Positions 8,303-16,243 of a DNA stretch of 64,000 bases are shown here, piece by piece. This stretch comes from Rhodospirillaceae bacterium (GTDB taxonomy: Bacteria > Pseudomonadota > Alphaproteobacteria > MPNO01 > UBA2964). The translations under genes were made by a program, and so were the position numbers. The stretch is taken from contig JABJKO010000002.1 in NCBI GenBank assembly GCA_018660305.1, forward strand, positions 1 through 64,000, in the 5' to 3' direction. Numbering within the stretch: the stretch's first letter is position 1; every line of letters begins with the position of its first letter. The notes under the pieces were generated by a model. The model was given only the letters and a program-made list of their open reading frames with translations. It was not told the origin of the DNA and made no database searches.

Positions 8303-8797
8303 ATGGCAGACGTGGCTGTATCTGACGACGTCGAAAAACGGCGCAAACAACGCGCGGCTAAGGCTGAAAAATCAGGCCCGCGCGCACCGCAGGCTTTTAA
8401 ATACGATAATCCTGAAGGCGAAGGCGGCAAGACTATTGTCAGTCTCGGCCAGACCGACGTGGTGCGCGGGCTCGTGCAAATCGTCAAAAAGGGCGAGGGC
8501 GACAACAACCTCCATATCCATACCGGCATGGACAGCATCTGGTTCGTTCTTAAAGGCCGGGTGAAGTTCTATGGCGAGAACGACGAGGTGCTTGGCGAAT
8601 ACGGCCCGCAGGAAGGCCTGATCATGCCGCGCAACAACCCCTACTGGTTCGCGTCCACCGGCGACGAGGATTTGGAATTGCTGCAGTGCGTCGGCTATGA
8701 CCGTGACGTGAAGAACGAACGCGTCGATTTGCAGAAACGCAAATGGGAGGTCAACGCCACCGAGCACATCGATGGCCGCGTCCCCGTCGGCGAATAG
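8303..8797 (+). CDS. Cupin-domain protein
   Basis: A 164-residue single-domain cupin. H71-x-H73 followed by TGMDSIWFVLKGRVKFYG is cupin motif 1, although the usual Glu ligand position is Asp/Ser-like here. EGLIMPRNNPYWFASTGDEDLELLQ is motif 2 without its usual His. A basic 30-residue N-terminal extension (EKRRKQRAAKAEKSGPR) precedes the barrel. The metal site may therefore be incomplete, and the role may be binding or sensing rather than catalysis. GGAGGG lies ahead of ATG 8303. It converges on the secreted hydrolase. Confidence 0.82.
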   Translation: MADVAVSDDVEKRRKQRAAKAEKSGPRAPQAFKYDNPEGEGGKTIVSLGQTDVVRGLVQIVKKGEGDNNLHIHTGMDSIWFVLKGRVKFYGENDEVLGEYGPQEGLIMPRNNPYWFASTGDEDLELLQCVGYDRDVKNERVDLQKRKWEVNATEHIDGRVPVGE

Positions 8798-8809
8798 CCG
8801 AGAAGCGTT

Positions 8810-9712
8810 CTAGCCACCCAGATGCTGGTTCAGCCAGCCGCGTAGCCGCTTGATTGCGGCGTCGCGGGCGGCCGGGTTGGAGCCGATAGTGACTTCGCGC
8901 TCCTTCTTTTTCCAGCGCTTGTTCCGCGCAATGCGGGTCTTGATGGGAAGGCTGGGATGGTCGAAGGCATGGTAGGCGCCTTCAAACGCCGTAATCTCCG
9001 CCGGTAGTCCTGCCTTGCGGGCGTTCTCCATTAATTTCATGCAGGGCTTCGCATAGGTCCAGTTATCGGCCAGCCCGACAAAAATCATCAGCGGCGCATA
9101 GGGTCTGTAGACGCCGTCGGTTCTTTTGGTAAGGGTGATGCAGCCCGGATAGAACGCCGCCGCGGCGGTAAAGCGCAGATCGTCGCCGCCAAAGGCCCAT
9201 GCGTGGCTTTTGCGCATTCCCGACAAGGTCGCCATGGCGCCGTTCGACCAGCCTACCAGCGCGATCCGGTCCTTGTGGACAAACGGCTGTTCCACCAGCC
9301 AGCCCAGCCCGCCATAGGCGTCGTAGGGCCGGTCGTCGAGGGAATGGAGCGGGCGCTTGCGCTTGTGGCACATGGAGCGAAACCCGCGCGGCTTGAAGCC
9401 GTCGACCGCCAGAACCAGATAGCCCCATTCGACGAACCGGTCGACCCAGGCGGCCAGATTGATCTGGATATCGCCATTCTTGCGATAGAGCCCGGAACAA
9501 CCATGCATCATGAGGATTGTCCGGTACGGTCCGGCGCCCTTGGGGCGGAACAGGAGGCCCCGGATCTCTGTCCGGTCGGAATCTCGGCTGTTGAACTGCA
9601 CAATTTCGGGATCGGCGGCCAGGGCCGAAGGCGATCCCAGGAAGCCCGCGGCGAGGAGACCGGTTAGCGTGATCGAAAGCCAGTGTCTGACGGGAGTTCG
9701 GTTTCCAGACAT
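8810..9712 (-). CDS. Secreted dienelactone-hydrolase-like alpha/beta hydrolase
   Basis: ATG 9712 is used because GGGGGA sits about 9 bases upstream; the longer frame to 9739 lacks that. The 300-residue product has a signal peptide (hydrophobic core ending ALA near 31), MMHGCSGLY as the oxyanion loop, a GWSNG nucleophile elbow (GxSxG) and a late His in YHAFDHP. The arrangement fits the DLH-like branch of periplasmic hydrolases. The substrate is unknown; an ester or amide in the periplasm is most likely. The gene is divergent from zur. Confidence 0.85.
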   Translation of the reverse strand: MSGNRTPVRHWLSITLTGLLAAGFLGSPSALAADPEIVQFNSRDSDRTEIRGLLFRPKGAGPYRTILMMHGCSGLYRKNGDIQINLAAWVDRFVEWGYLVLAVDGFKPRGFRSMCHKRKRPLHSLDDRPYDAYGGLGWLVEQPFVHKDRIALVGWSNGAMATLSGMRKSHAWAFGGDDLRFTAAAAFYPGCITLTKRTDGVYRPYAPLMIFVGLADNWTYAKPCMKLMENARKAGLPAEITAFEGAYHAFDHPSLPIKTRIARNKRWKKKEREVTIGSNPAARDAAIKRLRGWLNQHLGG

Positions 9713-9813
9713 GGTGATATGTCCCCCATGAGAAGCCATAAGCCGAAATCATGCGAACTGTCGCCCAAATCGGTTGAGGAAAGCTGAACCGGGACCCTTC
9801 CGCCCACCAAACC

Positions 9814-9836
9814 GAAATGATATACTATAACATATT
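9814..9836. promoter_or_regulatory. Zur box upstream of zur-znuCB
   Basis: A near-perfect palindrome ATGATATA-C-TATAACAT occupies 9817-9833. It agrees with the proteobacterial Zur operator core ATGTTATA-N-TATAACAT at 15 of 16 positions, and the flanking GAA on the left also matches. It lies 21 bases before the zur start. Zinc-loaded Zur would be expected to bind it and repress its own operon, including znuCB. Confidence 0.85.
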
Positions 9837-9857
9837 TTCCAATCCGAGAGGTCGGCC

Positions 9858-10364
9858 ATGGCAGACGGCAACATCCTGGCGCCCTTCCAGACCAGCAATC
9901 ACGATCACAGCAAATGCATCGACGACGCCATAGCGGCGGCCGAGACCCGTTGTGCCCGCGACGGGCGGAGTTTTACCGCCTTGCGCCGTCAGGTGCTGGA
10001 GCTGGTCTGGTCGAGCCACGGGCCGGTCGGCGCCTATGATCTCCTTGATATGCTGCGCGCGGAGCGCCGTAACGCGGCGCCGCCGACGGTCTACCGGGCG
10101 CTGGAGTTTCTGCTCGCGTGCGGCCTCATCCACCGCATCGAATCGCTCAATGCCTATGTGGGATGCGGCAGTCCCGACGTGCATCACGGTGGTCAGTTTC
10201 TCATCTGCCGCGATTGCGGCGCGGTCGCTGAGCTCGACGATCCGGCGATTTCCCGCGCCATTGCGAAAAAGGCATCGGCGCTGGGATTCCATATGGAGCA
10301 GCAGACCATCGAAGTGACCGGCCTGTGCCCGCGCTGCACGGCAGCGGCCGGGAAGGAAAATTGA
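9858..10364 (+). CDS. zur: Zinc uptake regulator, Fur family
   Basis: A 168-residue Fur-family repressor: an N-terminal winged helix (LRRQVLELVWSSHGPVGAYDLL...PPTVYRALEFLLACGLIHRIES), then a dimerisation and metal domain with HHGGQFLICRDCG and a C-terminal CPRC, the two Cys pairs of the structural zinc site. Zur rather than Fur is inferred from the following znuC and znuB and from the Zur box just upstream. It senses cytoplasmic zinc and represses uptake genes. The stop is two bases before the znuC start, so the three genes form one autoregulated operon. Confidence 0.92.
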   Translation: MADGNILAPFQTSNHDHSKCIDDAIAAAETRCARDGRSFTALRRQVLELVWSSHGPVGAYDLLDMLRAERRNAAPPTVYRALEFLLACGLIHRIESLNAYVGCGSPDVHHGGQFLICRDCGAVAELDDPAISRAIAKKASALGFHMEQQTIEVTGLCPRCTAAAGKEN

Positions 10365-10366
10365 CC

Positions 10367-11143
10367 ATGCCCCGTGACGCCGATGATCCTAATTTGATCG
10401 TTGCCGAGGGGCTGTCGATCCGTCGTGGTGGTCATCTGATCGTCGACAAGGTCGATCTTGCCGTTGCGCCGGGCGAGATCGTCATTCTGATCGGGCCCAA
10501 CGGGTCGGGCAAAACCACCCTGGTGCGCGCCATCCTTGAATTGATGGAGCCCGATGCCGGCCGGGTCACCCGCCGCCTGTCATTGACCATCGGCTATGTG
10601 CCGCAAGTGCTGCAGATCGATCCTACCCTGCCGCTGACGGTTCGCCGGTTTCTGACGTTGGGAACGCGGGCCTCCCCGAAGGATCTGGACGCCGCCCTCA
10701 CCGAGGTCGGCGTGCCGCAATTGCTGGATCAGCCGGTCCAAAGCCTGTCGGGCGGGCAGTTGCGCCGCGTGTTGCTGGCCCGCGCCCTGCTGCGCGATCC
10801 GGATCTGCTGGTTCTGGACGAGCCCACCGCCGGCGTCGACGTGTCGGGCCAGGCGGCGCTTTACGATCTTATCAAGAGCATTCGGGACCGGCGCGGCTGT
10901 GGCGTGCTGCTGGTGTCCCACCATCTGCATCTGGTGATGGCCGCGGCTGATCGCGTGGTGTGTCTCAATCATCATGTGTGCTGCGAAGGCCAGCCGGAAT
11001 TGGTCAGCCGCAATCCGGCCTATCTCGATCTGTTCGGCGAAGCCGGGACCGCCGCCATCGCGGTCTATACCCATCAGCATGATCACAACCATGATCTGAC
11101 AGGCGCACCGGTGTCCGCCGAGGACGAGCACAGCCATGGATGA
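10367..11143 (+). CDS. znuC: Zinc ABC transporter ATP-binding protein
   Basis: ATG 10367 gives 258 residues. Visible are Walker A GPNGSGKTTL (about 44-53), the signature LSGGQLRRVLLARALL, Walker B LLVLDEPTAG and the switch region VLLVSHHLHLVMAAADRV. The C-terminus is His/Asp-rich (YTHQHDHNHDLTG...EDEHSHG), a feature of zinc-transport ATPases that may bind zinc. It energises high-affinity zinc import with ZnuB. It overlaps znuB by eight bases. No znuA-like binding protein is in the window, so it must be encoded elsewhere or be replaced. Confidence 0.92.
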   Translation: MPRDADDPNLIVAEGLSIRRGGHLIVDKVDLAVAPGEIVILIGPNGSGKTTLVRAILELMEPDAGRVTRRLSLTIGYVPQVLQIDPTLPLTVRRFLTLGTRASPKDLDAALTEVGVPQLLDQPVQSLSGGQLRRVLLARALLRDPDLLVLDEPTAGVDVSGQAALYDLIKSIRDRRGCGVLLVSHHLHLVMAAADRVVCLNHHVCCEGQPELVSRNPAYLDLFGEAGTAAIAVYTHQHDHNHDLTGAPVSAEDEHSHG

Positions 11144-11933
11144 TTTCCTGATCATGGCGCTGCTTGCCGGCATCGGTGTCGCGCTCATCGCCGGGCCGCT
11201 GGGCTGTTTCGTGGTGTGGCGGCGCATGTCGTATTTCGGGGCGACGCTTTCCCATGCGGCGCTGCTCGGTGTGGCGCTCGGGCTTTTGCTCGATGTCAGC
11301 CCGACCATCGGGATCATCGGCGTGTGTCTCGGCGTGGCCCTGGTGCTCGCCAATCTCGAGCGCGATCCGCGCTTTGCCGCCGACACCATCCTCGGCATCC
11401 TCGCCCATGGCACGCTGGCATTGGGGTTGGTGGTGGTGGCCTTCATGGAGAATGTCCGGGTGGATCTGCTGGGCTACCTGTTTGGCGATATCCTGGCGGT
11501 GACGCCGGTGGATATTGCCTGGATCTATGGCGGCGGCGCGGTCTGTCTGCTGGTTCTGGCGCTGATCTGGCGGTCCTTGCTGGTCATGTCGGTGCAGGAG
11601 GATCTCGCCGCGGTCGAGGGGGTGCCGGTGGCGCGCACGCGGGTCCTGTTCATGGTCATCATCGCCTTTGTCATCGCCGTGGCCATGAAGGTGGTGGGCG
11701 TGCTGCTCATCGTCTCCATGCTGATCATCCCCGCCGCCATCGCAAGGCGGTTCGCCAAGACACCGGAGCAGATGGCGGTGCTGGCCGCCTTCGCCGGATG
11801 CCTGTCGGTGGCCGGTGGTCTGCTGGCATCGGCGACCATCGACATCCCCGCCGGTCCCGGCATCGTTGTGGTCGCCACGGCGCTGTTTTTCCTGACGCTG
11901 TTTTCCGGCAAAGGCGCGGCGCAGGGCGCATGA
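11136..11933 (+). CDS. znuB: Zinc ABC transporter permease
   Basis: A 265-residue ABC-3-type permease with about eight membrane segments. The family features are PLGCFVVWRRMSYFGATLSHAALLGVALG near 26-54 and EDLAAVEGVPVARTRVLFM, the cytoplasmic coupling loop that meets ZnuC. It forms the inner-membrane channel for zinc. It starts inside znuC and its stop overlaps the start of the next gene (ATGA), so it is translationally coupled on both sides. Confidence 0.92.
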   Translation: MDDFLIMALLAGIGVALIAGPLGCFVVWRRMSYFGATLSHAALLGVALGLLLDVSPTIGIIGVCLGVALVLANLERDPRFAADTILGILAHGTLALGLVVVAFMENVRVDLLGYLFGDILAVTPVDIAWIYGGGAVCLLVLALIWRSLLVMSVQEDLAAVEGVPVARTRVLFMVIIAFVIAVAMKVVGVLLIVSMLIIPAAIARRFAKTPEQMAVLAAFAGCLSVAGGLLASATIDIPAGPGIVVVATALFFLTLFSGKGAAQGA

Positions 11934-12784
11934 CCGACGATCTGCAGGATCTCAAACAATATATCGGTCTCTCCGACACCGATGAGGATGTGGTGACCGC
12001 CTCGACCATCGCCAAGCTTGCGGCGACGCTGGGTGTCGCCAACCCGGCGACCGGGGAGGGCGACGTCCTCCCGCCCGGCTGGCACACGCCGTTCTTCGGC
12101 GCAGCAACCCCGCCCGCCGAGCTGCGCGACGATGGCTCGCCGGCAAGTTCCGGCATTACCGTGCCCATCCCCCTGCCGCGCCGGCGGCTGACCGGCGACC
12201 GCATGGTGTTTCACGCGCCGCTGCGCATCGGCGACCGCATCAGGCGCCGCGCCGAGGTCAGTAATATCGAGATCGAGGAGACCGCCGACGGGCCGGTGGT
12301 GCATCTCACCCTGCGCCATGACATCGAAAACGAAGCCGGCCTCGCCATCGTCGAGGAACGCGCGTTTTTCTATCTCGGGGAAACCGGAACCGGCCCGGCA
12401 CCGCAGACCCAGCGCCCGCCGGCCAAGGCCGATTGGGAACGCAAAATCGAGCCGACGGCGGTGCTGATGTTTCGTTTCTCGGCGCTCCGTTTCAACAGCC
12501 ACCGGATCCATTACGACCGCGATTACGCCACCCAGGTGGAAGGCTGCCCCGGACTTCTCGTGCCGGGCGGCATGATCTCCTTCATGCTGCTGGATCTGTG
12601 CCGGGCTGAAATTCCCGACCGCATTGTCACCGAATTCGGCTACCACACGGTGCGTCCGGTTTACGATACCGGGCCGTTTACGCTTTACGGAACCCGTGTC
12701 GCCAAGGGCAACGGCGTGGCCCTATGGGCCAACGGCCCCGACGGCAAACTCGCCATGACGGCCAGTGCTAGGTTGGGCGGCTAA
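11930..12784 (+). CDS. MaoC-like / FAS1-type dehydratase (HTD2-like hydratase)
   Basis: ATG 11930 overlaps the znuB stop by four bases and gives 284 residues. Its halves resemble a double hotdog: an N-terminal FAS1-DH-like half (LPPGWHTPFFG...RLTGDRMVFHAPLRIGDRIRRRAEV) and a C-terminal half with FRFSALRFNSHRIHYDRDYAT, where Asp and His would be the hydratase catalytic pair. Relatives include fungal HTD2 and mesaconyl-C4-CoA hydratase. It likely hydrates or dehydrates a CoA thioester. Its place at the end of a zinc operon is unexpected; co-expression under Zur is implied by the overlap, not by function. Confidence 0.8.
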   Translation: MTDDLQDLKQYIGLSDTDEDVVTASTIAKLAATLGVANPATGEGDVLPPGWHTPFFGAATPPAELRDDGSPASSGITVPIPLPRRRLTGDRMVFHAPLRIGDRIRRRAEVSNIEIEETADGPVVHLTLRHDIENEAGLAIVEERAFFYLGETGTGPAPQTQRPPAKADWERKIEPTAVLMFRFSALRFNSHRIHYDRDYATQVEGCPGLLVPGGMISFMLLDLCRAEIPDRIVTEFGYHTVRPVYDTGPFTLYGTRVAKGNGVALWANGPDGKLAMTASARLGG

Positions 12785-13163
12785 AATCACTACTCTCTAT
12801 AAATTATCAAAGTAAGTGGCCTGCCGAATCGGTTTTAGACGTAAAGTCGTCTTTAGTTGTTCCCGGCATCCTAGCCGTCATCGGTTAATCTCGGCGCTCA
12901 TGCGCGATGCGATTCGGATGACGAGAGTTGGAACGGAAAAGCTTTAAATCTGCATTGTCAGCAGTTGGCCGGGCATTTGTATCGAAGTATTCCAGGGCCG
13001 ATCGGATCTGTGTATTCGCATCGCAGTTGATGGCAACAGATTCGTGCATGCAAGGTCATGGCCGCGCCAGCGTACCTGCAATTTTTTAGAATTGGCCTTA
13101 CACACCTACTGAGCCTGTGACAGACCGGTATTTGCTTAATTTTACCTAGTTGGAGATGAAACA
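12785..13163. other. 379-base low-GC intergenic region before the DUF5343-HEPN pair
   Basis: No convincing gene is seen here. Base composition drops abruptly after the MaoC-like gene stop. The segment should hold the promoter of the DUF5343-HEPN operon, whose ribosome-binding site TTGGAGATG lies just before 13164. I found no tRNA, integrase fragment or clear attachment repeat. It may mark the left junction of an inserted island. Confidence 0.5.
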
Positions 13164-13790
13164 GTGGCCCTACCCACTTCATATTTGACGACTGTCAAGA
13201 ATTTGTCCGCCGTGTTTGACGCGATAAAGGGGGCACAAGCTCCACCAAAATTTACGATCCGTTTTTTAGAATCGCTTGAATTCAAATCTCAATCTGATCG
13301 CCTTGTAGTGGGTGTACTCAAGAGTATCGGTTTCTTGGGTGCTGACGGCGTACCGACCGAGAGATATTTCCGTTATTTGGATCAAACGCAATCCGAAATT
13401 GTTTTGGCGGAAGGTGTTCGTGAGGCGTATGCCGACTTATTCCAGGTAAGTATTGACGCCCAAAACCTTTCTAAAGGGGAGATAATGAACAAGTTCAAGA
13501 CGTTATCTCAGGGCCAATATTCGGAGTCCGTCGTGGATAAGATGGCGATGACGTTTACGGCCTTATGCGGGATTGCGGACTTTAAGAATAAACCAGCGCA
13601 GCATACGACGCTTTCGGCCGATCCTGAGGTATCTGCCAATGAAAATGAGGAATTGGATGAGAATGGTTCGACGAGCAGTACGTTGAGAATGGGCGGGCTC
13701 CATTACAACATTCAAATAATCCTTCCCGAATCTAGAGACCCAAAAGTTTACGATGCGCTATTTCGTAGTTTGCGAGAGCACCTGGTCTGA
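13164..13790 (+). CDS. DUF5343 domain-containing protein
   Basis: GTG 13164 gives 208 residues. The N-terminal part matches DUF5343: PTSYLTTVKNLSAVFDAI, a helix-turn-helix-like LVVGVLKSIGFLGADGVPTERYFRYLD, and an all-helical middle. A linker rich in Asn, Glu and Ser (about 150-175) leads to LHYNIQIILPESRDPKVYDALFRSLREHL, the C-terminal segment that DUF5343 proteins share. The winged-helix look suggests nucleic-acid or protein recognition. It overlaps the HEPN gene by one base (TGATG). The GC content is far below that of neighbours, pointing to horizontal transfer. The likely role is sensor, antitoxin or adaptor for the HEPN partner; this is inference. Confidence 0.78.
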   Translation: MALPTSYLTTVKNLSAVFDAIKGAQAPPKFTIRFLESLEFKSQSDRLVVGVLKSIGFLGADGVPTERYFRYLDQTQSEIVLAEGVREAYADLFQVSIDAQNLSKGEIMNKFKTLSQGQYSESVVDKMAMTFTALCGIADFKNKPAQHTTLSADPEVSANENEELDENGSTSSTLRMGGLHYNIQIILPESRDPKVYDALFRSLREHLV

Positions 13791-14371
13791 TGACCCAACC
13801 TGATCGTGCTTATACCTTTGTTTATCGAGCGTTACTTACTGAAGAAGCTCTTGATCGAGCTGGCCGACAGTCAAGTAGTCATTCAGACATTGATCATCAA
13901 AAGATTGCAGAACTTCTATCCTTAGACGCTATGGATGAGGAGTATGTTGAAAATGCTAGAGCGATGGGTACGGTTTACACCGCAATTGCAGCCTTTGAAA
14001 ATTCAGTTCGGGATTTAGTTGCTGGCACGTTGTTAGAAAACGTCGGTGAGGGTTGGTGGCAGGGTTGTGTATCTGAAAAAATTCGTAAACAAGCTGATTT
14101 AAGACAGACAGAAGAAGAAAAAGTTCGATGGCATACACAGCGTGGAGAAGACCCCATTCAATATACAACACTGCCCAATCTACTTAATATCATTAGGAAT
14201 AATTTTGAACACTTCGAGCCATTTCTACATGATATCGATTGGGCTGCCAGCATATTTGATACAGTTGAGAGGTCACGCAATGTCATCATGCATAGTGGCA
14301 CGCTTGGTCAACGCGATATCGCTCGCGTTGGAGCGCTTATACGGGACTGGACTAGCCAAGTCGCGGCTTGA
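13790..14371 (+). CDS. Swt1-type HEPN-domain protein (putative RNase effector)
   Basis: A 193-residue mostly helical protein. R163-NVIM-H168 is an intact RX4H motif, the catalytic signature of HEPN ribonucleases, placed near the C-terminus after a long helix pair (TVYTAIAAFENSVRDLVAGTLL; LPNLLNIIRNNFEHF), as in Swt1-like HEPN domains. HEPN proteins are metal-independent RNases common in toxin-antitoxin, abortive-infection and restriction loci. It is translationally coupled to DUF5343 upstream and nothing follows it on that strand. A hand-counted line (14161-14220) has 21 G/C of 60, against 44 of 60 at 12181-12240, so the pair looks acquired. Target RNA and trigger are unknown. Confidence 0.75.
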   Translation: MTQPDRAYTFVYRALLTEEALDRAGRQSSSHSDIDHQKIAELLSLDAMDEEYVENARAMGTVYTAIAAFENSVRDLVAGTLLENVGEGWWQGCVSEKIRKQADLRQTEEEKVRWHTQRGEDPIQYTTLPNLLNIIRNNFEHFEPFLHDIDWAASIFDTVERSRNVIMHSGTLGQRDIARVGALIRDWTSQVAA

Positions 14372-14440
14372 TGCGCTGTATCAACAAGTAAATGTGGTTG
14401 TGCAACCGGTTCAGGCGAAATTTAATTCCTAAGCCTGATG

Positions 14441-15439
14441 CTAGCTCCCCGCGCACCCGCAGTTTTCCAGGTGAAAAATGCGTTCGGCGACGTTGCCGAA
14501 GATGTCGGCTTTTTCCGACTCCGTCAGGTTGGTGTCGTTGACAATCTTGCAGGGTTCCAGGTCGCCGACGGCGAACGGGTAGTCGGAGCCCAGCATGACA
14601 CGGTCGGCGCCGAACTGCTTGCAGACGAATTCCAACGTGTTGGAATCGTGGACCACCGTGTCGTAATAGCAGCCTTCGAGGCTTGCCTGCGGATCGCCGT
14701 ATTCCGGATTGTGCTCCTGGCCGCAGCGCATGCGGCCCATGAGAAACGGCAGCCCGCCGCCGCCATGGCTGAGCACGAAATTCATGCCGCTGTATTTCAG
14801 CAAATGACCTGAATAGATCAACCGTGCCACCGCCGTAATGGTATCTGTGCCGCGGCCGATAATATTGAGCAGTTGGTAATCCAGCATGCGCTCATCGCCG
14901 CAGCCGAACATGGGATGGAGATAGACGCTGGCCTTCAGGTCCGACGCCGCTTCCCAGAACGGGTCGAGATCCGGATCGTCCAGATTGCCATGGCCGCCCT
15001 TGGGCTGGGTGCCGATCATGACGCCATGGAACCCGGCCTTGAGCGCTTCTTCCAGCACTTTTGCCGCCATTTTTCCGTTCTGCAGGGGCACGCTGGCCAG
15101 CGGCGCCAGTCGGTCTGATGCCTCACAGTTCTTCATCAGATGTTCGTTGAGGAACTGGCTCCACCGCATGCCTTCGTCGTCGGGGATTTCATAGCCGAAG
15201 CTGTCCAGCCAGCCGCCGCATACCTGCACGTCCACCTTCTGTTCGTCCATCCACTGAAGGCGTGTATCGCCTTTGCGTAGATTCGGATGGATCGGGCGCG
15301 ACACCGGACCGCCCGCGAAACCGAGTTTCCAAACGTCGTTTTCCTGCATGCATTCGATGGACGGGAAATCGGACGACCGGTTCCTGAGGTCATCCAGCAT
15401 GGCCTGCGGCAGGTAGTGTGCATGGGTGTCGACGATCAT
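14441..15439 (-). CDS. Amidohydrolase_2 (ACMSD-like) family protein
   Basis: A 332-residue TIM-barrel metal hydrolase or decarboxylase. DTHAHYLP at the N-terminus supplies the HxH pair, YLHP and LSHGGGGLPF give further His ligands, and GSDYPF near 280 gives the conserved Asp. This arrangement is that of ACMSD, gamma-resorcylate decarboxylase and related enzymes, which decarboxylate or hydrolyse products of aromatic ring breakdown. It is last in the minus-strand operon with the molybdenum hydroxylase and crotonase (30-base gap), consistent with a downstream catabolic step. The substrate is unresolved. Confidence 0.86.
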   Translation of the reverse strand: MIVDTHAHYLPQAMLDDLRNRSSDFPSIECMQENDVWKLGFAGGPVSRPIHPNLRKGDTRLQWMDEQKVDVQVCGGWLDSFGYEIPDDEGMRWSQFLNEHLMKNCEASDRLAPLASVPLQNGKMAAKVLEEALKAGFHGVMIGTQPKGGHGNLDDPDLDPFWEAASDLKASVYLHPMFGCGDERMLDYQLLNIIGRGTDTITAVARLIYSGHLLKYSGMNFVLSHGGGGLPFLMGRMRCGQEHNPEYGDPQASLEGCYYDTVVHDSNTLEFVCKQFGADRVMLGSDYPFAVGDLEPCKIVNDTNLTESEKADIFGNVAERIFHLENCGCAGS

Positions 15440-15469
15440 GACGGTCTCCCTGTCACCGGTTCTTCTTTA

Positions 15470-16198
15470 TCAGTGCTTCTTCATCGCCGCGGCGGTGTTC
15501 ACCATGGAATGGATGCTGCGGGCGTAGTCGATGGCGCCCTGCTCATCCATGCGCGGCGCCGAATGGAGATATTCTTTCAGCCCGAGGATGGCGGGACGCG
15601 GCCGCCCCAACAAAGTCTGGCAGAAACGCTCGACTTCCGCGTCGAGCTGTCCTGCTTCCACCACCCGGCTGACGATGCCGTACGCCATGGCCTGTGCCGC
15701 ATCGATAAATTCCGCGGAATAGGTCATCCACAGAATGGCGTTGCGGTTCATCCGGTCATAGACCGCCGACATGACCATGGTCGGCATGACATTGTGATCC
15801 ATCTCCGGGATATTGAACTGCGCGGTACTGCTGGCGAAGGAGACATCGCACACGGAAGCGACCGCGGTGCCGAACCCCATGCATTTGCCTTCGATGACGC
15901 CAATCACCGGCACTTTCGCGTCGCGGATGGCCTTGTAGGATCCGAAGATCGCATCGTATTCATCGCGGCGCGTATAGGCTTCCGGGTGCGGCGGGCCGGC
16001 ATCGGCATTGCGCGCCCGGCCGGTGCAGAAATCGGTGCCGGCGCTACGCAGCAGCACCGCATCCGCGGAATCATGCGCGGTCCGTAGCGCCTCTGACAGC
16101 TCTTCGGCCATCCGGTCCGAGACGGAACAATCGTCAGTGCGATTGAAGGTGGCTTCCAGCATCCGTCCGTTTTGTTTGAGTATGAGGTCGTCGCTCAT
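15470..16198 (-). CDS. Enoyl-CoA hydratase/isomerase family protein
   Basis: A 242-residue crotonase-fold protein. KCMGFGTAVASVCDVSFAS is the oxyanion-hole segment and FNIPEMDHNVMPT carries the Glu equivalent to Glu144 of rat crotonase. The position of the second glutamate (Glu164) appears replaced, as the helix reads RNAILWMTYSA. Simple syn-hydration may therefore not be its reaction; isomerase, hydrolase or C-C lyase activity fits as well. It lies 45 bases after the molybdenum subunit gene and probably acts on a CoA-bound intermediate of the same pathway. Confidence 0.85.
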   Translation of the reverse strand: MSDDLILKQNGRMLEATFNRTDDCSVSDRMAEELSEALRTAHDSADAVLLRSAGTDFCTGRARNADAGPPHPEAYTRRDEYDAIFGSYKAIRDAKVPVIGVIEGKCMGFGTAVASVCDVSFASSTAQFNIPEMDHNVMPTMVMSAVYDRMNRNAILWMTYSAEFIDAAQAMAYGIVSRVVEAGQLDAEVERFCQTLLGRPRPAILGLKEYLHSAPRMDEQGAIDYARSIHSMVNTAAAMKKH

Positions 16199-16243
16199 TT
16201 TCTTTCTCCCGATAATTGATTTAACGATGGCGCCCGACCGCGG

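Noticed and set aside
11216..11929. Open frame upstream of and in frame with the MaoC-like gene
   Set aside because: The extension lies inside znuB in another frame; the true start is ATG 11930 overlapping the znuB stop.
12958..13182. 74-codon minus-strand frame in the leader of the DUF5343 gene
   Set aside because: It has no good ribosome-binding site or motif and overlaps the DUF5343 start; I could not support it as a gene or antitoxin.
13164..14371. Integrated prophage or transposon carrying the DUF5343-HEPN pair
   Set aside because: No integrase, transposase, terminal inverted repeat, target duplication or tRNA gene was seen at either side, so only acquisition by unknown means is suggested.
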